DNA of 15,493 nt from Candidatus Latescibacteria bacterium 4484_107 (GCA_002059205.1 MVCQ01000004.1:1-15493); one strand, 5' to 3'. Shown: positions 1 to 7,359, counted from the stretch's first letter. Program-made: numbers and translations. The notes: generated by a model from the sequence alone, not told the origin.

Positions 1-510
1 CGTTAGAAGTCGCTTCGTCTCCGAATCGTCCACGCCGTCGGTGAGCCAGGAATCCACGAGACGCATCAGATGTTTCTGTTCCTCCCGAAGCTTCCCATTG
101 CTTTCCTCCAGTTTTCGGTTATTTTGCTCCAGTTCGTTTATCAGGCGGGCGTTCTGAAGGACTAAAAGCAAGCGCGCCTTCATCGCCATAAAATCGAAGG
201 GCTTTCTGATGAAGTCGTTTGCGCCCAAAGCGATCCCTTCTTCGTAATCGTAAGGGCCTCCGGTTATTAAGACCACCGGAAGATTGGGGTATTTCTTCCG
301 AAGTTCAGAGAGGAAGGTGTATCCGTCCATTCCTTCCATCCGCACGTCGGACAGAACCAGATCGAAAGGCTGTTTCTCGAGTCTGGAGAGCGCCTCGCTT
401 GCACTCGGAACCGGCACGGACGTAAACCCCTCCATCGTATCTAAAAAACTGCTCAGGGCTTCCAATATCCCGGGTTCGTCGTCCACGATCAATACCTGCG
501 TGTTTTCCAT
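1..510 (-). CDS. Response regulator, receiver domain plus coiled-coil tail (partial, C-terminus beyond window)
   Basis: The frame is open from the ATG at 510 to the left edge (170 codons), so the C-terminus is missing. It begins MENTQVLIVDDEPGILEAL and has the full receiver signature: acidic pair D10/D11, phospho-acceptor D55 in LVLSDVRMEGMDGY, T83 in the LITGG segment, and K103 in IRKPFD. After the receiver (about residues 4-120) comes a charged, heptad-like helix (about 122-152, around INELEQNNRKLEESN) that looks like a coiled-coil linker. The output domain, if any, is outside the window. Receiver proteins accept phosphate from a histidine kinase. AAGGA lies 8 nt upstream of the ATG. It is the last gene of the run, 132 bp after fapA, so it may be co-transcribed, and a role in regulating motility is only inferred from position. 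It is not a plain CheY, because of the helical extension. Confidence 0.93.
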   Translation of the reverse strand, partial: MENTQVLIVDDEPGILEALSSFLDTMEGFTSVPVPSASEALSRLEKQPFDLVLSDVRMEGMDGYTFLSELRKKYPNLPVVLITGGPYDYEEGIALGANDFIRKPFDFMAMKARLLLVLQNARLINELEQNNRKLEESNGKLREEQKHLMRLVDSWLTDGVDDSETKRLLT

Positions 511-586
511 CGTTTCGATCCTTATTTATAAGCAAATGGTGCGTGATGCGTGGTAGTGTTATTGACAGCTGAAATGAAGTTTCAAA

Positions 587-621
587 TATCAGTTCACCAA
601 TCACCAAGCACCAACTGGGGT
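587..621. repeat. Degenerate heptamer array in the fapA/response regulator gap
   Basis: Five 7-bp units run in register; the central ones are tcaccaa, tcaccaa and gcaccaa. The array begins 22 nt after the fapA stop codon in the direction of transcription. On the minus strand it contains TGGTGCTTGGTGA, a 13-mer that recurs exactly on the plus strand inside the fliK array at 13993-14069, so it belongs to a dispersed family. The rest of this 132-bp gap shows no gene and no convincing promoter. Confidence 0.7.
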
Positions 622-642
622 GGGTGGGCAAGGAGAAGGGGA

Positions 643-2064
643 TCAATGATTGGGCACGATCTCTACCTCCCCATGGTCGTCCAGGCGGAAAATAACGTTC
701 CTGAACGGCTTTTTTATCGGAAAGGGTTCCGAGACGCCAAGCGTGATGGTGACGCCGGGGAAAACGGTACCCCGGACCGAAATCACCGGATTATACTCTT
801 CGATGTCCTGTTGAAGGAACTGGACCTCCTCGTTGAGGTGGGTTATCTGGTCTTCGTATTCCTTCACACGGACCGCGTTTTTTTTGGCCTCTGTTCCGAT
901 CTTCATCACCGCTTCGCTGCTGAACAATTCCTGCGTCATAATCAGGATGTTGCGGAATTTTTTGGATAGGGCCAACGCCTTCTTTTCCGCCGTCTGTCTT
1001 TCCTTCTCTAAGGCTTGTATTACTCGTTTTCTCGCGTCCAGGTCCGCCATCAGGCGAATGACTTTTCCCCGAATATCTGGATCCAGACCGACCTCCACTT
1101 CCGTCAGCGTATGGCTGGAACTGCCCAGGTTGGAGACCTCCACTCTGTACCCGACGATCAATTTTCCGCCTACGATCTCCTTGGCCTTCACCTCACTCGC
1201 CACCTTAAAATTGCTGTGTCCGATGCGCTCCGTTACGTTGACGGAATCCGCCGCCACGTGCGCCCGATCGTAGATGTACTTTGCTTTGATTTCCCCTCCT
1301 GCCTCGATGGGGCGACGTCCTTTGGCAATGCCCCCACATACCGTGAGGTCTCCATTCGCCCTCACCTCTGCATTTTCGACCACGCCGCTGATCGTAATAT
1401 GCCTGCCGCTCGAGATACTGAAGCCACCCAGAAGGTCTCCTCCTATGATGACGGAAGAGGGGGTATCAATATTTCCTACTTCAAAATCCACATCCCCCTG
1501 GATCAGGATGGAATCCTCCACGCTGACCCTTCCGAGGCGGCCCCGGTGGTAGATGCCTTCCTTCTCCGCTATCACAGTGTTGGGGTCGTCCTCGTCTAGA
1601 ACCGCTCCTTTTCCGATGAAGGAGTTCAGGTCGAGATCCTTTCCCCTTTCCCATTGCAAGGCCTTGCCCGTCACCCCGATTTCGGGCACGCCGTCCGTTC
1701 TCTGGATTTTCCGGATCAGCGGGGTGCCCGGTTTTACACTTTTCACAAAGTCGATAGAACGGAAGTCTATGCAACCGTTCTCCAACTCCTTTCCGGTGGA
1801 CTTCTCTTCGGAGATCAGATACTCGATCCGGGCGTCCACTCCACGCTCGATCGGAGTGGATCTCGCCACCACGATATTTCGTCCGAAATCTTTCCTGGCG
1901 AGGAGGTCCTCTATCCGCTTTCGACTCACCCCGTGTGTGACCCCGGCATCCCGCAACGCGGCCCGTACCTCTTCCGCGCTGCTCCCCGGTCCTTTGACGT
2001 TTACCCACGCCGTCCGCTTGTCCGCGGAGATAGTGACGTCTATTTGCGAAGTAGATTTTTTCAT
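643..2064 (-). CDS. fapA: FapA / DUF342 family flagellar assembly protein
   Basis: 473 residues from the ATG at 2064, which has GAGAG a few bases upstream; the frame stays open further 5' but without a better ribosome site. The N-terminal part (about 1-150) is mixed alpha/beta. The middle (about 170-330) is rich in short beta strands with regularly spaced glycines (IIGGDLLGGFSISSGRHI, VRANGDLTVCGGIAKG), as expected of the FapA beta-helix-like core. A long charged coiled coil follows (about 350-435, around ALEKERQTAEKKALALSKKF), and the protein ends in a small beta region with the motif NPVISVRGTVFPGVTITLG. This is the DUF342/FapA architecture. A Vibrio FapA has been reported to affect flagellar assembly or placement and to bind the PTS protein IIA-Glc; the role in other phyla is unclear. 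It follows fliR by 221 bp on the same strand, consistent with a flagellar function. Confidence 0.85.
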   Translation of the reverse strand: MKKSTSQIDVTISADKRTAWVNVKGPGSSAEEVRAALRDAGVTHGVSRKRIEDLLARKDFGRNIVVARSTPIERGVDARIEYLISEEKSTGKELENGCIDFRSIDFVKSVKPGTPLIRKIQRTDGVPEIGVTGKALQWERGKDLDLNSFIGKGAVLDEDDPNTVIAEKEGIYHRGRLGRVSVEDSILIQGDVDFEVGNIDTPSSVIIGGDLLGGFSISSGRHITISGVVENAEVRANGDLTVCGGIAKGRRPIEAGGEIKAKYIYDRAHVAADSVNVTERIGHSNFKVASEVKAKEIVGGKLIVGYRVEVSNLGSSSHTLTEVEVGLDPDIRGKVIRLMADLDARKRVIQALEKERQTAEKKALALSKKFRNILIMTQELFSSEAVMKIGTEAKKNAVRVKEYEDQITHLNEEVQFLQQDIEEYNPVISVRGTVFPGVTITLGVSEPFPIKKPFRNVIFRLDDHGEVEIVPNH

Positions 2065-2081
2065 AATCTCTCGTTTTTTCC

Positions 2082-2093
2082 GGAAGCGCTTCC
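2082..2093. other. Perfect 12-bp palindrome just upstream of fapA
   Basis: GGAAGCGCTTCC is a perfect dyad 18 nt upstream of the fapA start in the 221-bp fliR-fapA gap. It could be an operator or chance. No U-run follows on the minus strand, so it is not a terminator. I see no small gene or heptamer array in this gap. Confidence 0.3.
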
Positions 2094-2285
2094 CTACTCT
2101 CATGAGGAACGTGCCGATCTCAGCACTCAAAGTTCAAATCGGGCTCCGTGTTCCTAAGACAAAGGCGCGGAATCGAAGGGGTGTACGCTGACATTTGGAA
2201 CGTGACGGACATGCCTGTTCGGGCCTCGGGATTTGATGTTTGAGTCCGCATTTGGCATCAGAACGAGCAACGGACGGATCTTTCC

Positions 2286-3068
2286 TCATGGACTCAGAGC
2301 CCCTACGATGCCCTCGAGATCGCTCCATACACCCGTCAGGAGACGTCCGAATACATAGTAGAAGAAGGGGAAGGAGACTCCCAGCATCAGGAGACCGATC
2401 GCGATCTTCAACGGAAATCCCACGATGAACACGTTCATCTGAGGTACCGTTCGCGCTACGATCCCCAAGGCCACGCTGGTCAGGAAGAGGGTTACAATCA
2501 TCGGCGCACCGAGCTTGATTGCCGTTACGAACACTTGGGCGCTTATGCGGATCAGGCCCTCGCCCAGGGATGCCGGCAATCGAACGCCGCCAACAGGTAT
2601 CCACTTGAAGGTCCCAACCAGAACCTCGATGAGAAGGTGATGTGCCCGCACCGCCAGAAAAAGCAACATAGCAATCAGATATTGAAATTCTCCGATGATG
2701 GATATTTGCGTGGAGGACATGGGATCGAGCACATTGACAATGCCGAATCCCATCTGGAGCCCCACGAGTTGTCCGGAAAATTGAACCCCCATGAAAAACA
2801 GCAACAGCACGTATCCCATCAGCAGCCCCACGATCGTCTCCCTCGTCAGCAGCACGAGATACGAGACCGCGTCTTTTGGCATGGCGGCCGGATCTGTACT
2901 TAGCATGGGAAGCACGATTAGTCCCAGGATCAGCGTCAACCCCACCTTGATCTGGACGGGGACGTTGCGATAGCTGAAGGGAGGCGCGGTAGCGATCAGG
3001 CCTCCGATGCGCACCACGGCCAGCAGATAGATCTGAAACCGGGTGAGCAGATATTCTAAAAGTTCCAT
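2286..3068 (-). CDS. fliR: Flagellar type III export gate protein FliR
   Basis: 260 residues, the usual FliR size, starting at the ATG of MELLEYLLTRFQIYLL. A GTG six codons upstream (3086) is also in frame, and neither start has a clear ribosome site, so the start is uncertain. The protein is almost entirely hydrophobic with about six membrane segments. It carries family signatures: the early RIGGLIATAPPFSYRNVP loop, VGLQMGFGIVNVLDP in the middle, and LGIVARTVPQMNVFIVGFPL near the end. FliR is the single-copy subunit that completes the FliP5-FliQ4-FliR1 export gate in the inner membrane. It follows fliQ after an unusually long 163-bp gap with a stem-loop. flhB, often next to or fused with fliR, does not follow. 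Confidence 0.96.
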   Translation of the reverse strand: MELLEYLLTRFQIYLLAVVRIGGLIATAPPFSYRNVPVQIKVGLTLILGLIVLPMLSTDPAAMPKDAVSYLVLLTRETIVGLLMGYVLLLFFMGVQFSGQLVGLQMGFGIVNVLDPMSSTQISIIGEFQYLIAMLLFLAVRAHHLLIEVLVGTFKWIPVGGVRLPASLGEGLIRISAQVFVTAIKLGAPMIVTLFLTSVALGIVARTVPQMNVFIVGFPLKIAIGLLMLGVSFPFFYYVFGRLLTGVWSDLEGIVGALSP

Positions 3069-3135
3069 ATAGCCCGCGCTGTTCACGAGTCTGAGGTTTC
3101 ACGTGCTCTGCTCAAGCCTTCTCGAAATAGGAAAG

Positions 3136-3180
3136 CCAAATCCTTTCCTCCTTCTCCGGTAAGGCGGAAAGTGGATTTGG
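3136..3180 (-). other. Stem-loop in the fliQ-fliR gap
   Basis: CCAAATCC (3136-3143) pairs with GGATTTGG (3173-3180), and TTTCC (3144-3148) with GGAAA (3166-3170), separated by a 2-nt bulge; the loop is 17 nt. The stem lies downstream of fliQ in the transcript. There is no strong U-run, so it is more likely a processing or stabilising hairpin, or a relic repeat, than a full terminator. Confidence 0.45.
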
Positions 3181-3231
3181 ATCTTTTGATTCTGAGATTC
3201 GACCTTGCCAGTCTGGAGTGGGAAAGAGCGA

Positions 3232-3501
3232 CTATCCCCCGGCTTGCGCCAGACTCGTGAGTATTCGGGCCGTGAAATCCATGATCAGTCGCAGCATCCA
3301 TGGGAGGAAAAGGATCATCCCTATGGCTGCGGCCAGGATTTTGGGAATGAACACCAAGGTCATTTCGTGAATCTGGGTGACGGCCTGGAGGATGCTCACG
3401 CCCAGACCCACCAACAACGCGAAGCCCAACATCGGCGCCGATACGAGGAGAACCAATAGAATCGTCTCCCGGGCCAGGTGAATAATGGATTGTGGGGTCA
3501 T
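3232..3501 (-). CDS. fliQ: Flagellar type III export gate protein FliQ
   Basis: 89 residues, exactly the family size. It starts MTPQSIIHLARETILLVLL and has two membrane segments (about 15-38 and 50-75) separated by the conserved short loop QAVTQIHEMTLVFIPK. The ATG at 3501 is preceded by GGGAGGAG at good spacing, which excludes the in-frame upstream start at 3546. Four FliQ subunits surround FliP/FliR in the export gate. The gene is isolated from fliP by 346 bp holding a palindromic repeat element, which is unusual because fliP and fliQ are normally close together. Confidence 0.96.
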   Translation of the reverse strand: MTPQSIIHLARETILLVLLVSAPMLGFALLVGLGVSILQAVTQIHEMTLVFIPKILAAAIGMILFLPWMLRLIMDFTARILTSLAQAGG

Positions 3502-3847
3502 TTTTCTCCTCCCTTTCCTCCATCCCCCATTGCCTACGATTGCCAAAATTGCCTAAATTTCAAAAAACACACACAACTCCCAGTGCTTGTCAAGTTCATT
3601 TTGAATGACTGTCATTCTGAGGAGCGGAGCGACGAAGAATCTCGATTTTGGTGCCCGTACGTTCCGCAGACAAGGAGATTCTTCGCCTCCGCTGCGCTCC
3701 GGATCAGAATGACAACTCGTCAGTTCCCTGATCGGCGAAGGGATTCGCCTCCTACGTGTCCCCGATTTTTTTCTCGGCTCTATCCTGCAAATCAAACTTT
3801 ACAGAACACTAGGCAATCTTTGAATTGATCGACCTCTTTATCCCCTG
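3502..3847. other. 346-bp fliP-fliQ spacer with repeats, no gene
   Basis: This spacer holds three structures: a short near-9-bp repeat (attgcctacg, attgccaaa, attgcctaa, 3529-3556), the palindromic element at 3611-3713, and a perfect hairpin GGCGAA/TTCGCC with a 4-nt loop at 3734-3749. Open frames crossing it translate the palindromic repeat (peptides of the CHSDPERSGGEES type) and are not genes. A weak sigma-28-like pair of boxes around 3771-3801 has the wrong spacing. Confidence 0.7.
3611..3713. repeat. REP/MITE-like palindromic element
   Basis: A 103-bp inverted repeat. The left arm (3611-3643) begins gtcattctgaggagcggagc and ends gacgaagaatctc; the right arm (3675-3713) begins gagattcttcg and ends tcagaatgac. 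The arm ends are perfectly complementary, the middle parts are asymmetric, and the loop is 31 nt. Repeats of this type (GTCATTCTGAG...GAAGAATCTC) are widespread and multicopy in many bacterial genomes. An extra copy of gaatgac (3603-3609), also found at the right end (3707-3713), abuts the left end. In RNA it would form a very stable hairpin between fliP and fliQ. Confidence 0.88.
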
Positions 3848-4609
3848 TCAATAAAAACTCAAAACCAACGAACGCACGAGAAGGTTCCAGCCGTCCACCA
3901 GCACAAAGAGGAGAATTTTGAAGGGCAAGGAGATCATGATGGGCGGCAGCATCATCATCCCCATAGACATCAGGACACTCGCCACGATCATATCTATGAC
4001 GAGAAAAGGCACGAACAGGAAAAACCCGATCTGGAAGGCGGCGCGAAGCTCGCTGATGATGAAGCTGGGAATGAGAACCTGGGTTGGTATCGCGTCCGCA
4101 TTTTCCGGGGTGGGGATTTCCGAGAGACTCACGAACAGGTTCAGGTCCTCCTCGCGGGTCTGTTGGAGCATAAATCGCCGGATCGGGGCCAGGGTGCGCT
4201 CCAGCGCTTCGTCCCGCGTGATTTCGTCGTTCAGAAAAGGATGGATCCCCTGCTGGTAGGCCTCTTGCCCCACGGGCATCATGATGAAAAGGGTCAGGAA
4301 CAGGGCCAGGCCGATCAACAATTGATTGGGAGGCATCTGCTGCGTTCCGATGGCATGCCTGAGAAAGGAAAGCACCACCACGATCCGCGTGAAGGAGGTG
4401 AGCATAATAAGCAGGGCCGGAGCCAGCGAGAGGATCGTAAGCAGCAGGATGATTTGCAGCGTGACCGCGATATCCCCCGAATCGGAGGAATTGGTGATCC
4501 CTAGGCTGAGCGTGGGTAGCCCCTGCTGTGCCCAACCATTTCCTGCTGTCATACTGATCAGGAAGATCGCGCCTAAGAGGAGGCCACGGCGTATGCGGAC
4601 GCGTGTCAT
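3848..4609 (-). CDS. fliP: Flagellar type III export gate protein FliP
   Basis: 253 residues, typical size. The N-terminus MTRVRIRRGLLLGAIFLIS continues to a small-residue site near AGNGWA/QQ, a convincing cleavable signal peptide of the kind FliP carries. The signature regions are LLTILSLAPALLIMLTSFTR, VVVLSFLRHAIGTQQMPPNQ, and the C-terminal hairpin with PFLVIDMIVASVLMSMGMMM and PFKILLFVLVDGWNL. Four membrane segments are expected (about 45-70, 85-112, 187-212, 225-248). Five FliP subunits form the core of the export gate. The ATG at 4609 overlaps the fliO stop as ATGA, implying translational coupling; its own ribosome site is weak. Confidence 0.97.
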   Translation of the reverse strand: MTRVRIRRGLLLGAIFLISMTAGNGWAQQGLPTLSLGITNSSDSGDIAVTLQIILLLTILSLAPALLIMLTSFTRIVVVLSFLRHAIGTQQMPPNQLLIGLALFLTLFIMMPVGQEAYQQGIHPFLNDEITRDEALERTLAPIRRFMLQQTREEDLNLFVSLSEIPTPENADAIPTQVLIPSFIISELRAAFQIGFFLFVPFLVIDMIVASVLMSMGMMMLPPIMISLPFKILLFVLVDGWNLLVRSLVLSFY

Positions 4610-5001
4610 ATTTTTTTCATCCATTTCGAAAAGGCGTTCGATTCTTCGGCCGTCTCCGTCTCCAGAGGCAGATCGGGAAGTTCGGCGAGCATAGTGATGT
4701 GGGCCTCCGATACGCCAAGGGCCATCGTATGACCGCCAATTTCCACGATGTAGATGGCCTTTTTCGGAGCGATGGACCGGCATTCGACCACGCGGATCCG
4801 GTGCCCGTTTTTGGTTGCGTTTCTTCCGCTCATCCTTTTCATCAGATAGACGGAACCCCAGATCAGCCCCACGATCAGGGCCAGGTAGAGCACGAGGTGC
4901 AGAAGCAGGCCCCACAAACTGCCCGCGGACCGAACCACTGGATCCACCCGATGGAGCGAATCCGCCGCCGAGACAGCGAAGATACCCAGCATACAATTCA
5001 T
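4606..5001 (-). CDS. fliO: Flagellar biosynthesis protein FliO
   Basis: 131 residues from the ATG at 5001, chosen because GAAAGG lies 7 nt upstream; the in-frame ATG at 5007 is only a base or two from that site. One membrane segment (about 28-54, SLWGLLLHLVLYLALIVGL) is followed by the basic stretch LMKRMSGRNATKNGHRIRV and a compact cytoplasmic beta domain (VVECRSIAPKKAIYIVEIGG, TMALGVSEAHITML). This is the FliO/FliZ pattern: one transmembrane helix, then a CRSIAPKK-like core. FliO is a membrane factor that helps FliP assemble. Its position directly before fliP, with an ATGA overlap, supports the call. Confidence 0.92.
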   Translation of the reverse strand: MNCMLGIFAVSAADSLHRVDPVVRSAGSLWGLLLHLVLYLALIVGLIWGSVYLMKRMSGRNATKNGHRIRVVECRSIAPKKAIYIVEIGGHTMALGVSEAHITMLAELPDLPLETETAEESNAFSKWMKKI

Positions 5002-5045
5002 GGCCATACCTTTCGGGGATCAGGAAACAGCGGTAGGGGAACGTC

Positions 5046-5080
5046 TGTCCCTGCCCCCGATCCCTGTCCCCAGTCCCCTG
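5046..5080. repeat. Degenerate heptamer array right after fliN
   Basis: Five C-rich 7-bp units run in register, for example atccctg and tccccag, ending 3 nt from the fliN stop codon. This is the C-rich class, resembling the array at 9174-9215. Confidence 0.6.
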
Positions 5081-5083
5081 AGG

Positions 5084-5767
5084 TCAGAGGCTTTTGAGGC
5101 GTTCCGAAGGACTTACCAAATCGGTGACGCGAATGCCGAAGTTCTCATCCACGACGACGACTTCCCCACGTGCTATCAGCTTGTTGTTGACGAGGACATC
5201 CACCGGTTCCCCGGCCATTTTGTTCAACTCGATCACCGATCCGGGCCCCAACTCCAGAATTCGTTTGACTTGCATCGTGGTTCGGCCCAACTCGATAGAG
5301 ACCGCGAGGGTCACATCCATCAGCATTTCGATGTTCTTCGAGGGGGCTTCCTGAGCCGCCGGGTTCAAAGACTGGAACTGCGCAGGTTTTACAGTGGTTC
5401 CAGGCTCCCCGGGGAGTACGTTTTGCGCCATCGGTTCCGAGTCTTTCCCATCGGTTGTCCCCTCCTGAGTTTCTTCCTTCGCCAGGGCCTCCAGCATCTG
5501 CTGTTCGACCAGGGCGTCTGCATCTTTCGCCTCGTCGTCGGAGGACTTCTGTTGCTCCTCCTCCTGAGTTTCTTCCTTCGCCAGGGCCTCCAGCATCTGC
5601 TGTTCGACCAGGGCGTCTGCATCTTTCGCCTCGTCGTCGGAGGACTTCTGCTGCTCCTCCTCCTGAGTTTCTTCTTTCGCCAGGGCCTCTAACATCTCTT
5701 TTTCCGCCAGGGCATCAGTATCTTCCTGGCTATCCTTCGTTGCGCTCACCGCTTGCTCGTTCGGCAT
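5084..5767 (-). CDS. fliN: Flagellar motor switch protein FliN with acidic repeat extension
   Basis: 227 residues, about 90 more than a typical short FliN. The C-terminal part (about 145-225) is the SpoA/FliN domain: IEMLMDVTLAVSIELGRT, ILELGPGSVIELNKMAGEPV, then VNNKLIARGEVVVVDENFGI. FliN forms the lower C-ring with FliM, docks the export ATPase complex and takes part in switching. The extra N-terminal 104 residues are highly acidic and made of a 33-residue repeat (18-50, 51-83, partial 84-103) containing EQQMLEALAKEETQEEEQ; helix is predicted from composition. The start ATG at 5767 directly follows the fliM stop TAG, with AGGAGG inside the end of fliM, so translation is coupled. There is only one SpoA domain and no CheC-like region, so it is FliN rather than FliY. 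Confidence 0.95.
   Translation of the reverse strand: MPNEQAVSATKDSQEDTDALAEKEMLEALAKEETQEEEQQKSSDDEAKDADALVEQQMLEALAKEETQEEEQQKSSDDEAKDADALVEQQMLEALAKEETQEGTTDGKDSEPMAQNVLPGEPGTTVKPAQFQSLNPAAQEAPSKNIEMLMDVTLAVSIELGRTTMQVKRILELGPGSVIELNKMAGEPVDVLVNNKLIARGEVVVVDENFGIRVTDLVSPSERLKSL
5461..5690 (-). repeat. 99-bp tandem coding repeat in fliN
   Basis: The unit at 5461-5559 is repeated at 5560-5658 with one base difference that I can see (gttg versus gctg near the unit end). A third copy from 5659 matches for about 35 bp and then diverges. The period of 99 bp is 33 codons, so copy-number change keeps the frame. Near identity points to recent expansion. Confidence 0.93.
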
Positions 5768-6757
5768 CTATTCACTCTCCTCCTCGATTTGCGAAAGGAT
5801 TTCTATGGCCTTTCTCGTTCCCAATAATCCCGGCCGGGCGTAAAACTTGGGCCGATCCTCCACGAATACCACCACCGGAGCATCCTTTTTCATATCGAGA
5901 CAAATCACGTGTCCCTCTTCAAGTTCCAGTAAATCTCTGACGGTTACCTGCGTGGTCCCCAACTGGACTTGAACGCTTGACTGAACATGCTGCAACGAAT
6001 CTTCCATCACCTTCGGATCCACTTGTTTCTTTTTCCACGCGGACGAAAGCCAGTGTTGCCCGCTTAACATGATAATCACCGGTTCTAAGGTCATATAAGG
6101 ATAACAGATGTTGAGGAGCCCCGATGCCGTGGGGGATTTGACTTCCAGCGTGATTGAAATGACGATCTCTCCGGAAGGGACTACTTGCATAAATTCCGGA
6201 TTTGTCTCAAATCGTTTCATCTCGATGGCCACCTTATACAACTGCTTCCAGCTTTCTTCGAGGTCTTCCAAAACCCGGGCGGCGACATTATCTACAATAC
6301 TTCGTTCGATCCCGGTCAGCGACCGCTCCAAAGTGAAAGCGGTTCCTTCGCCTCCGAAGGCGCGATCCACGAAAGCGAAGGCAATGGTAGGGCTGAATTC
6401 GATGATGGCTTCACCCTCCAACGGATCCATGGAAAAGGTGTACGAACAGCTCGGACTGGCGAGAGAAAGAATAAACTCCGCATAGGTGAGTTGATCCACA
6501 TCTACGAGCTCCACATCCACCACCGTACGCTGGAATCCGGACAGGGACGAACTCAATAGTTTACAGACATTCTCGTGGATATTGCGGATCGTCCGCAACT
6601 GGTCTTTGGATACACGGCTGGGATGAGAGAAATCATACGTCGCCACAGAACGAGAGGACTCCCCTCGTTCCGTGGTGGGAGCGACTTGGGTTTCAACTTC
6701 AGAGGAGACCGTCGAAAGCAACGCATCAATTTCGTCCTGGGAGAGAATCTTCGCCAT
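5768..6757 (-). CDS. fliM: Flagellar motor switch protein FliM
   Basis: 329 residues, normal for FliM. The N-terminus has LSQDEIDALLS (residues 5-15), the peptide that binds phosphorylated CheY. After a short linker, the middle domain begins about YDFSHPSRVSKDQLRTIRNI and contains the CheC-like core, with the GGEG motif (VDRAFGGEGTAF) expected at the FliG/FliM contact. The C-terminal SpoA-like domain (about 255-322, VQVQLGTTQVTVRDLLELEE) pairs with FliN. GAGGG lies 10 nt before the ATG at 6757. Its stop abuts fliN. An intact CheY-binding peptide implies a chemotaxis system elsewhere in the genome. Confidence 0.97.
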   Translation of the reverse strand: MAKILSQDEIDALLSTVSSEVETQVAPTTERGESSRSVATYDFSHPSRVSKDQLRTIRNIHENVCKLLSSSLSGFQRTVVDVELVDVDQLTYAEFILSLASPSCSYTFSMDPLEGEAIIEFSPTIAFAFVDRAFGGEGTAFTLERSLTGIERSIVDNVAARVLEDLEESWKQLYKVAIEMKRFETNPEFMQVVPSGEIVISITLEVKSPTASGLLNICYPYMTLEPVIIMLSGQHWLSSAWKKKQVDPKVMEDSLQHVQSSVQVQLGTTQVTVRDLLELEEGHVICLDMKKDAPVVVFVEDRPKFYARPGLLGTRKAIEILSQIEEESE

Positions 6758-6810
6758 AGCCTGAAAGCCCTCAGAGGGAAAAGGGGAGCGATGGACGCCC
6801 CGTGTGAAGG

Positions 6811-6859
6811 TTCCGTGTCACGTTTTACGCTTCACGCCTCCCGTTTCACGTTTTACTGG
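6811..6859. repeat. Degenerate heptamer array covering the fliL stop codon
   Basis: Seven units of 7 bp run in register (tcacgtt, ttacgct, tcacgcc and similar) across 49 bp. The fliL TAA (6853-6855) lies in the last unit. On the minus strand it shares AGGCGTGAAG and GTAAAACGT with the array at the end of flgE (9503-9541), so the two belong to one family. Confidence 0.82.
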
Positions 6860-7359
6860 ATCACGAAATCAATGAGATATACGTGGGCCACTTTCCCATT
6901 TTTCGTCTCCGGCAATATGTCGTTGATCCGGGTCAGGATCTCTTCGCGCAGCAAGCGCTTATCCTCGACTCCATCCAATTCCTCGATGGTTTTTCCAACG
7001 AGGATGTCTATGAGGCTGTCCCGAATTTGTGGCATTCTGCTTTCCAATTCCGCGATGAGCTGATCGTTTTCCACCTCTAAGCCCACAGTGGTATTCAGAT
7101 AGCGGGTTCCGTCGGTTCCCGCCGGATTGACGATGATATCTTTGATTTCGTAAATTTTACCGATGGTCCTGGATTTTTTTACACCCTCCTCTTCGAGGGG
7201 GGTCTGTTGGACGGCTGCCCGCATTTGCGGAGCGATGATTTTGGTCACCAGAAAATAGGCCAGAACCACCTCCAGCACCACCGCCCCGAGTATAATGGGA
7301 ACCAGCTTCATGGCCCCATCTTTTTGGTTTTTTTTTGCAGTGACCTCTTCTTTTGCCAC
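6853..7359 (-). CDS. fliL: Flagellar basal body-associated protein FliL
   Basis: 168 residues. It starts at GTG (7357-7359), with a perfect AGGAGG five bases upstream. A charged cytoplasmic tail (1-17) leads to one membrane helix (about 19-39, LVPIILGAVVLEVVLAYFL) and a periplasmic domain with the FliL pattern: IYEIKDIIVNPAGTDGTRYL, TTVGLEVENDQLIAELESR, PQIRDSLIDILVGKTIEEL, and the terminal VYLIDFVIQ. FliL surrounds and supports the MotA/MotB stator. It is separated from motB by 205 bp holding two period-9 arrays, but its strong ribosome site allows independent translation. The last codon and stop lie inside a heptamer array. Confidence 0.95.
   Translation of the reverse strand: MAKEEVTAKKNQKDGAMKLVPIILGAVVLEVVLAYFLVTKIIAPQMRAAVQQTPLEEEGVKKSRTIGKIYEIKDIIVNPAGTDGTRYLNTTVGLEVENDQLIAELESRMPQIRDSLIDILVGKTIEELDGVEDKRLLREEILTRINDILPETKNGKVAHVYLIDFVIQ

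Noticed and set aside
552..580. TTGACA on the plus strand as a promoter
   Set aside because: No matching -10 element and no plus-strand gene follows.
643..2191. Several long plus-strand and alternate-frame open frames over fapA
   Set aside because: They are antisense or out-of-frame to a clear DUF342 protein, lack ribosome sites and have no recognisable motifs. The same applies to alternate frames over fliR, fliP, motB and fliK.
3502..3551. Sigma-54 promoter (TGGCAATCGTAGGCA) upstream of fliQ
   Set aside because: The GG-GC spacing is one base too short and the surrounding bases do not fit; the similarity comes from a short local repeat.
3553..3795. An 80-codon open frame on the minus strand between fliP and fliQ
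   Set aside because: It is a translation of the palindromic repeat (HSDPERSGGEES-type peptide), has no ribosome site, and resembles the spurious proteins often predicted from such repeats.
3771..3801. Sigma-28-like boxes on the minus strand: TAAAGTTT and GCCGAGAA
   Set aside because: Both boxes are close to the enteric consensus, but TAAA and GCCG are 19 bp apart instead of 15, and the site lies more than 260 bp from fliQ with a strong hairpin in between.
3832..3849. TTGACA on the minus strand at the fliP stop as a -35 box
   Set aside because: No acceptable -10 box occurs 16-18 bp downstream; the TGACA is part of the stop codon context.
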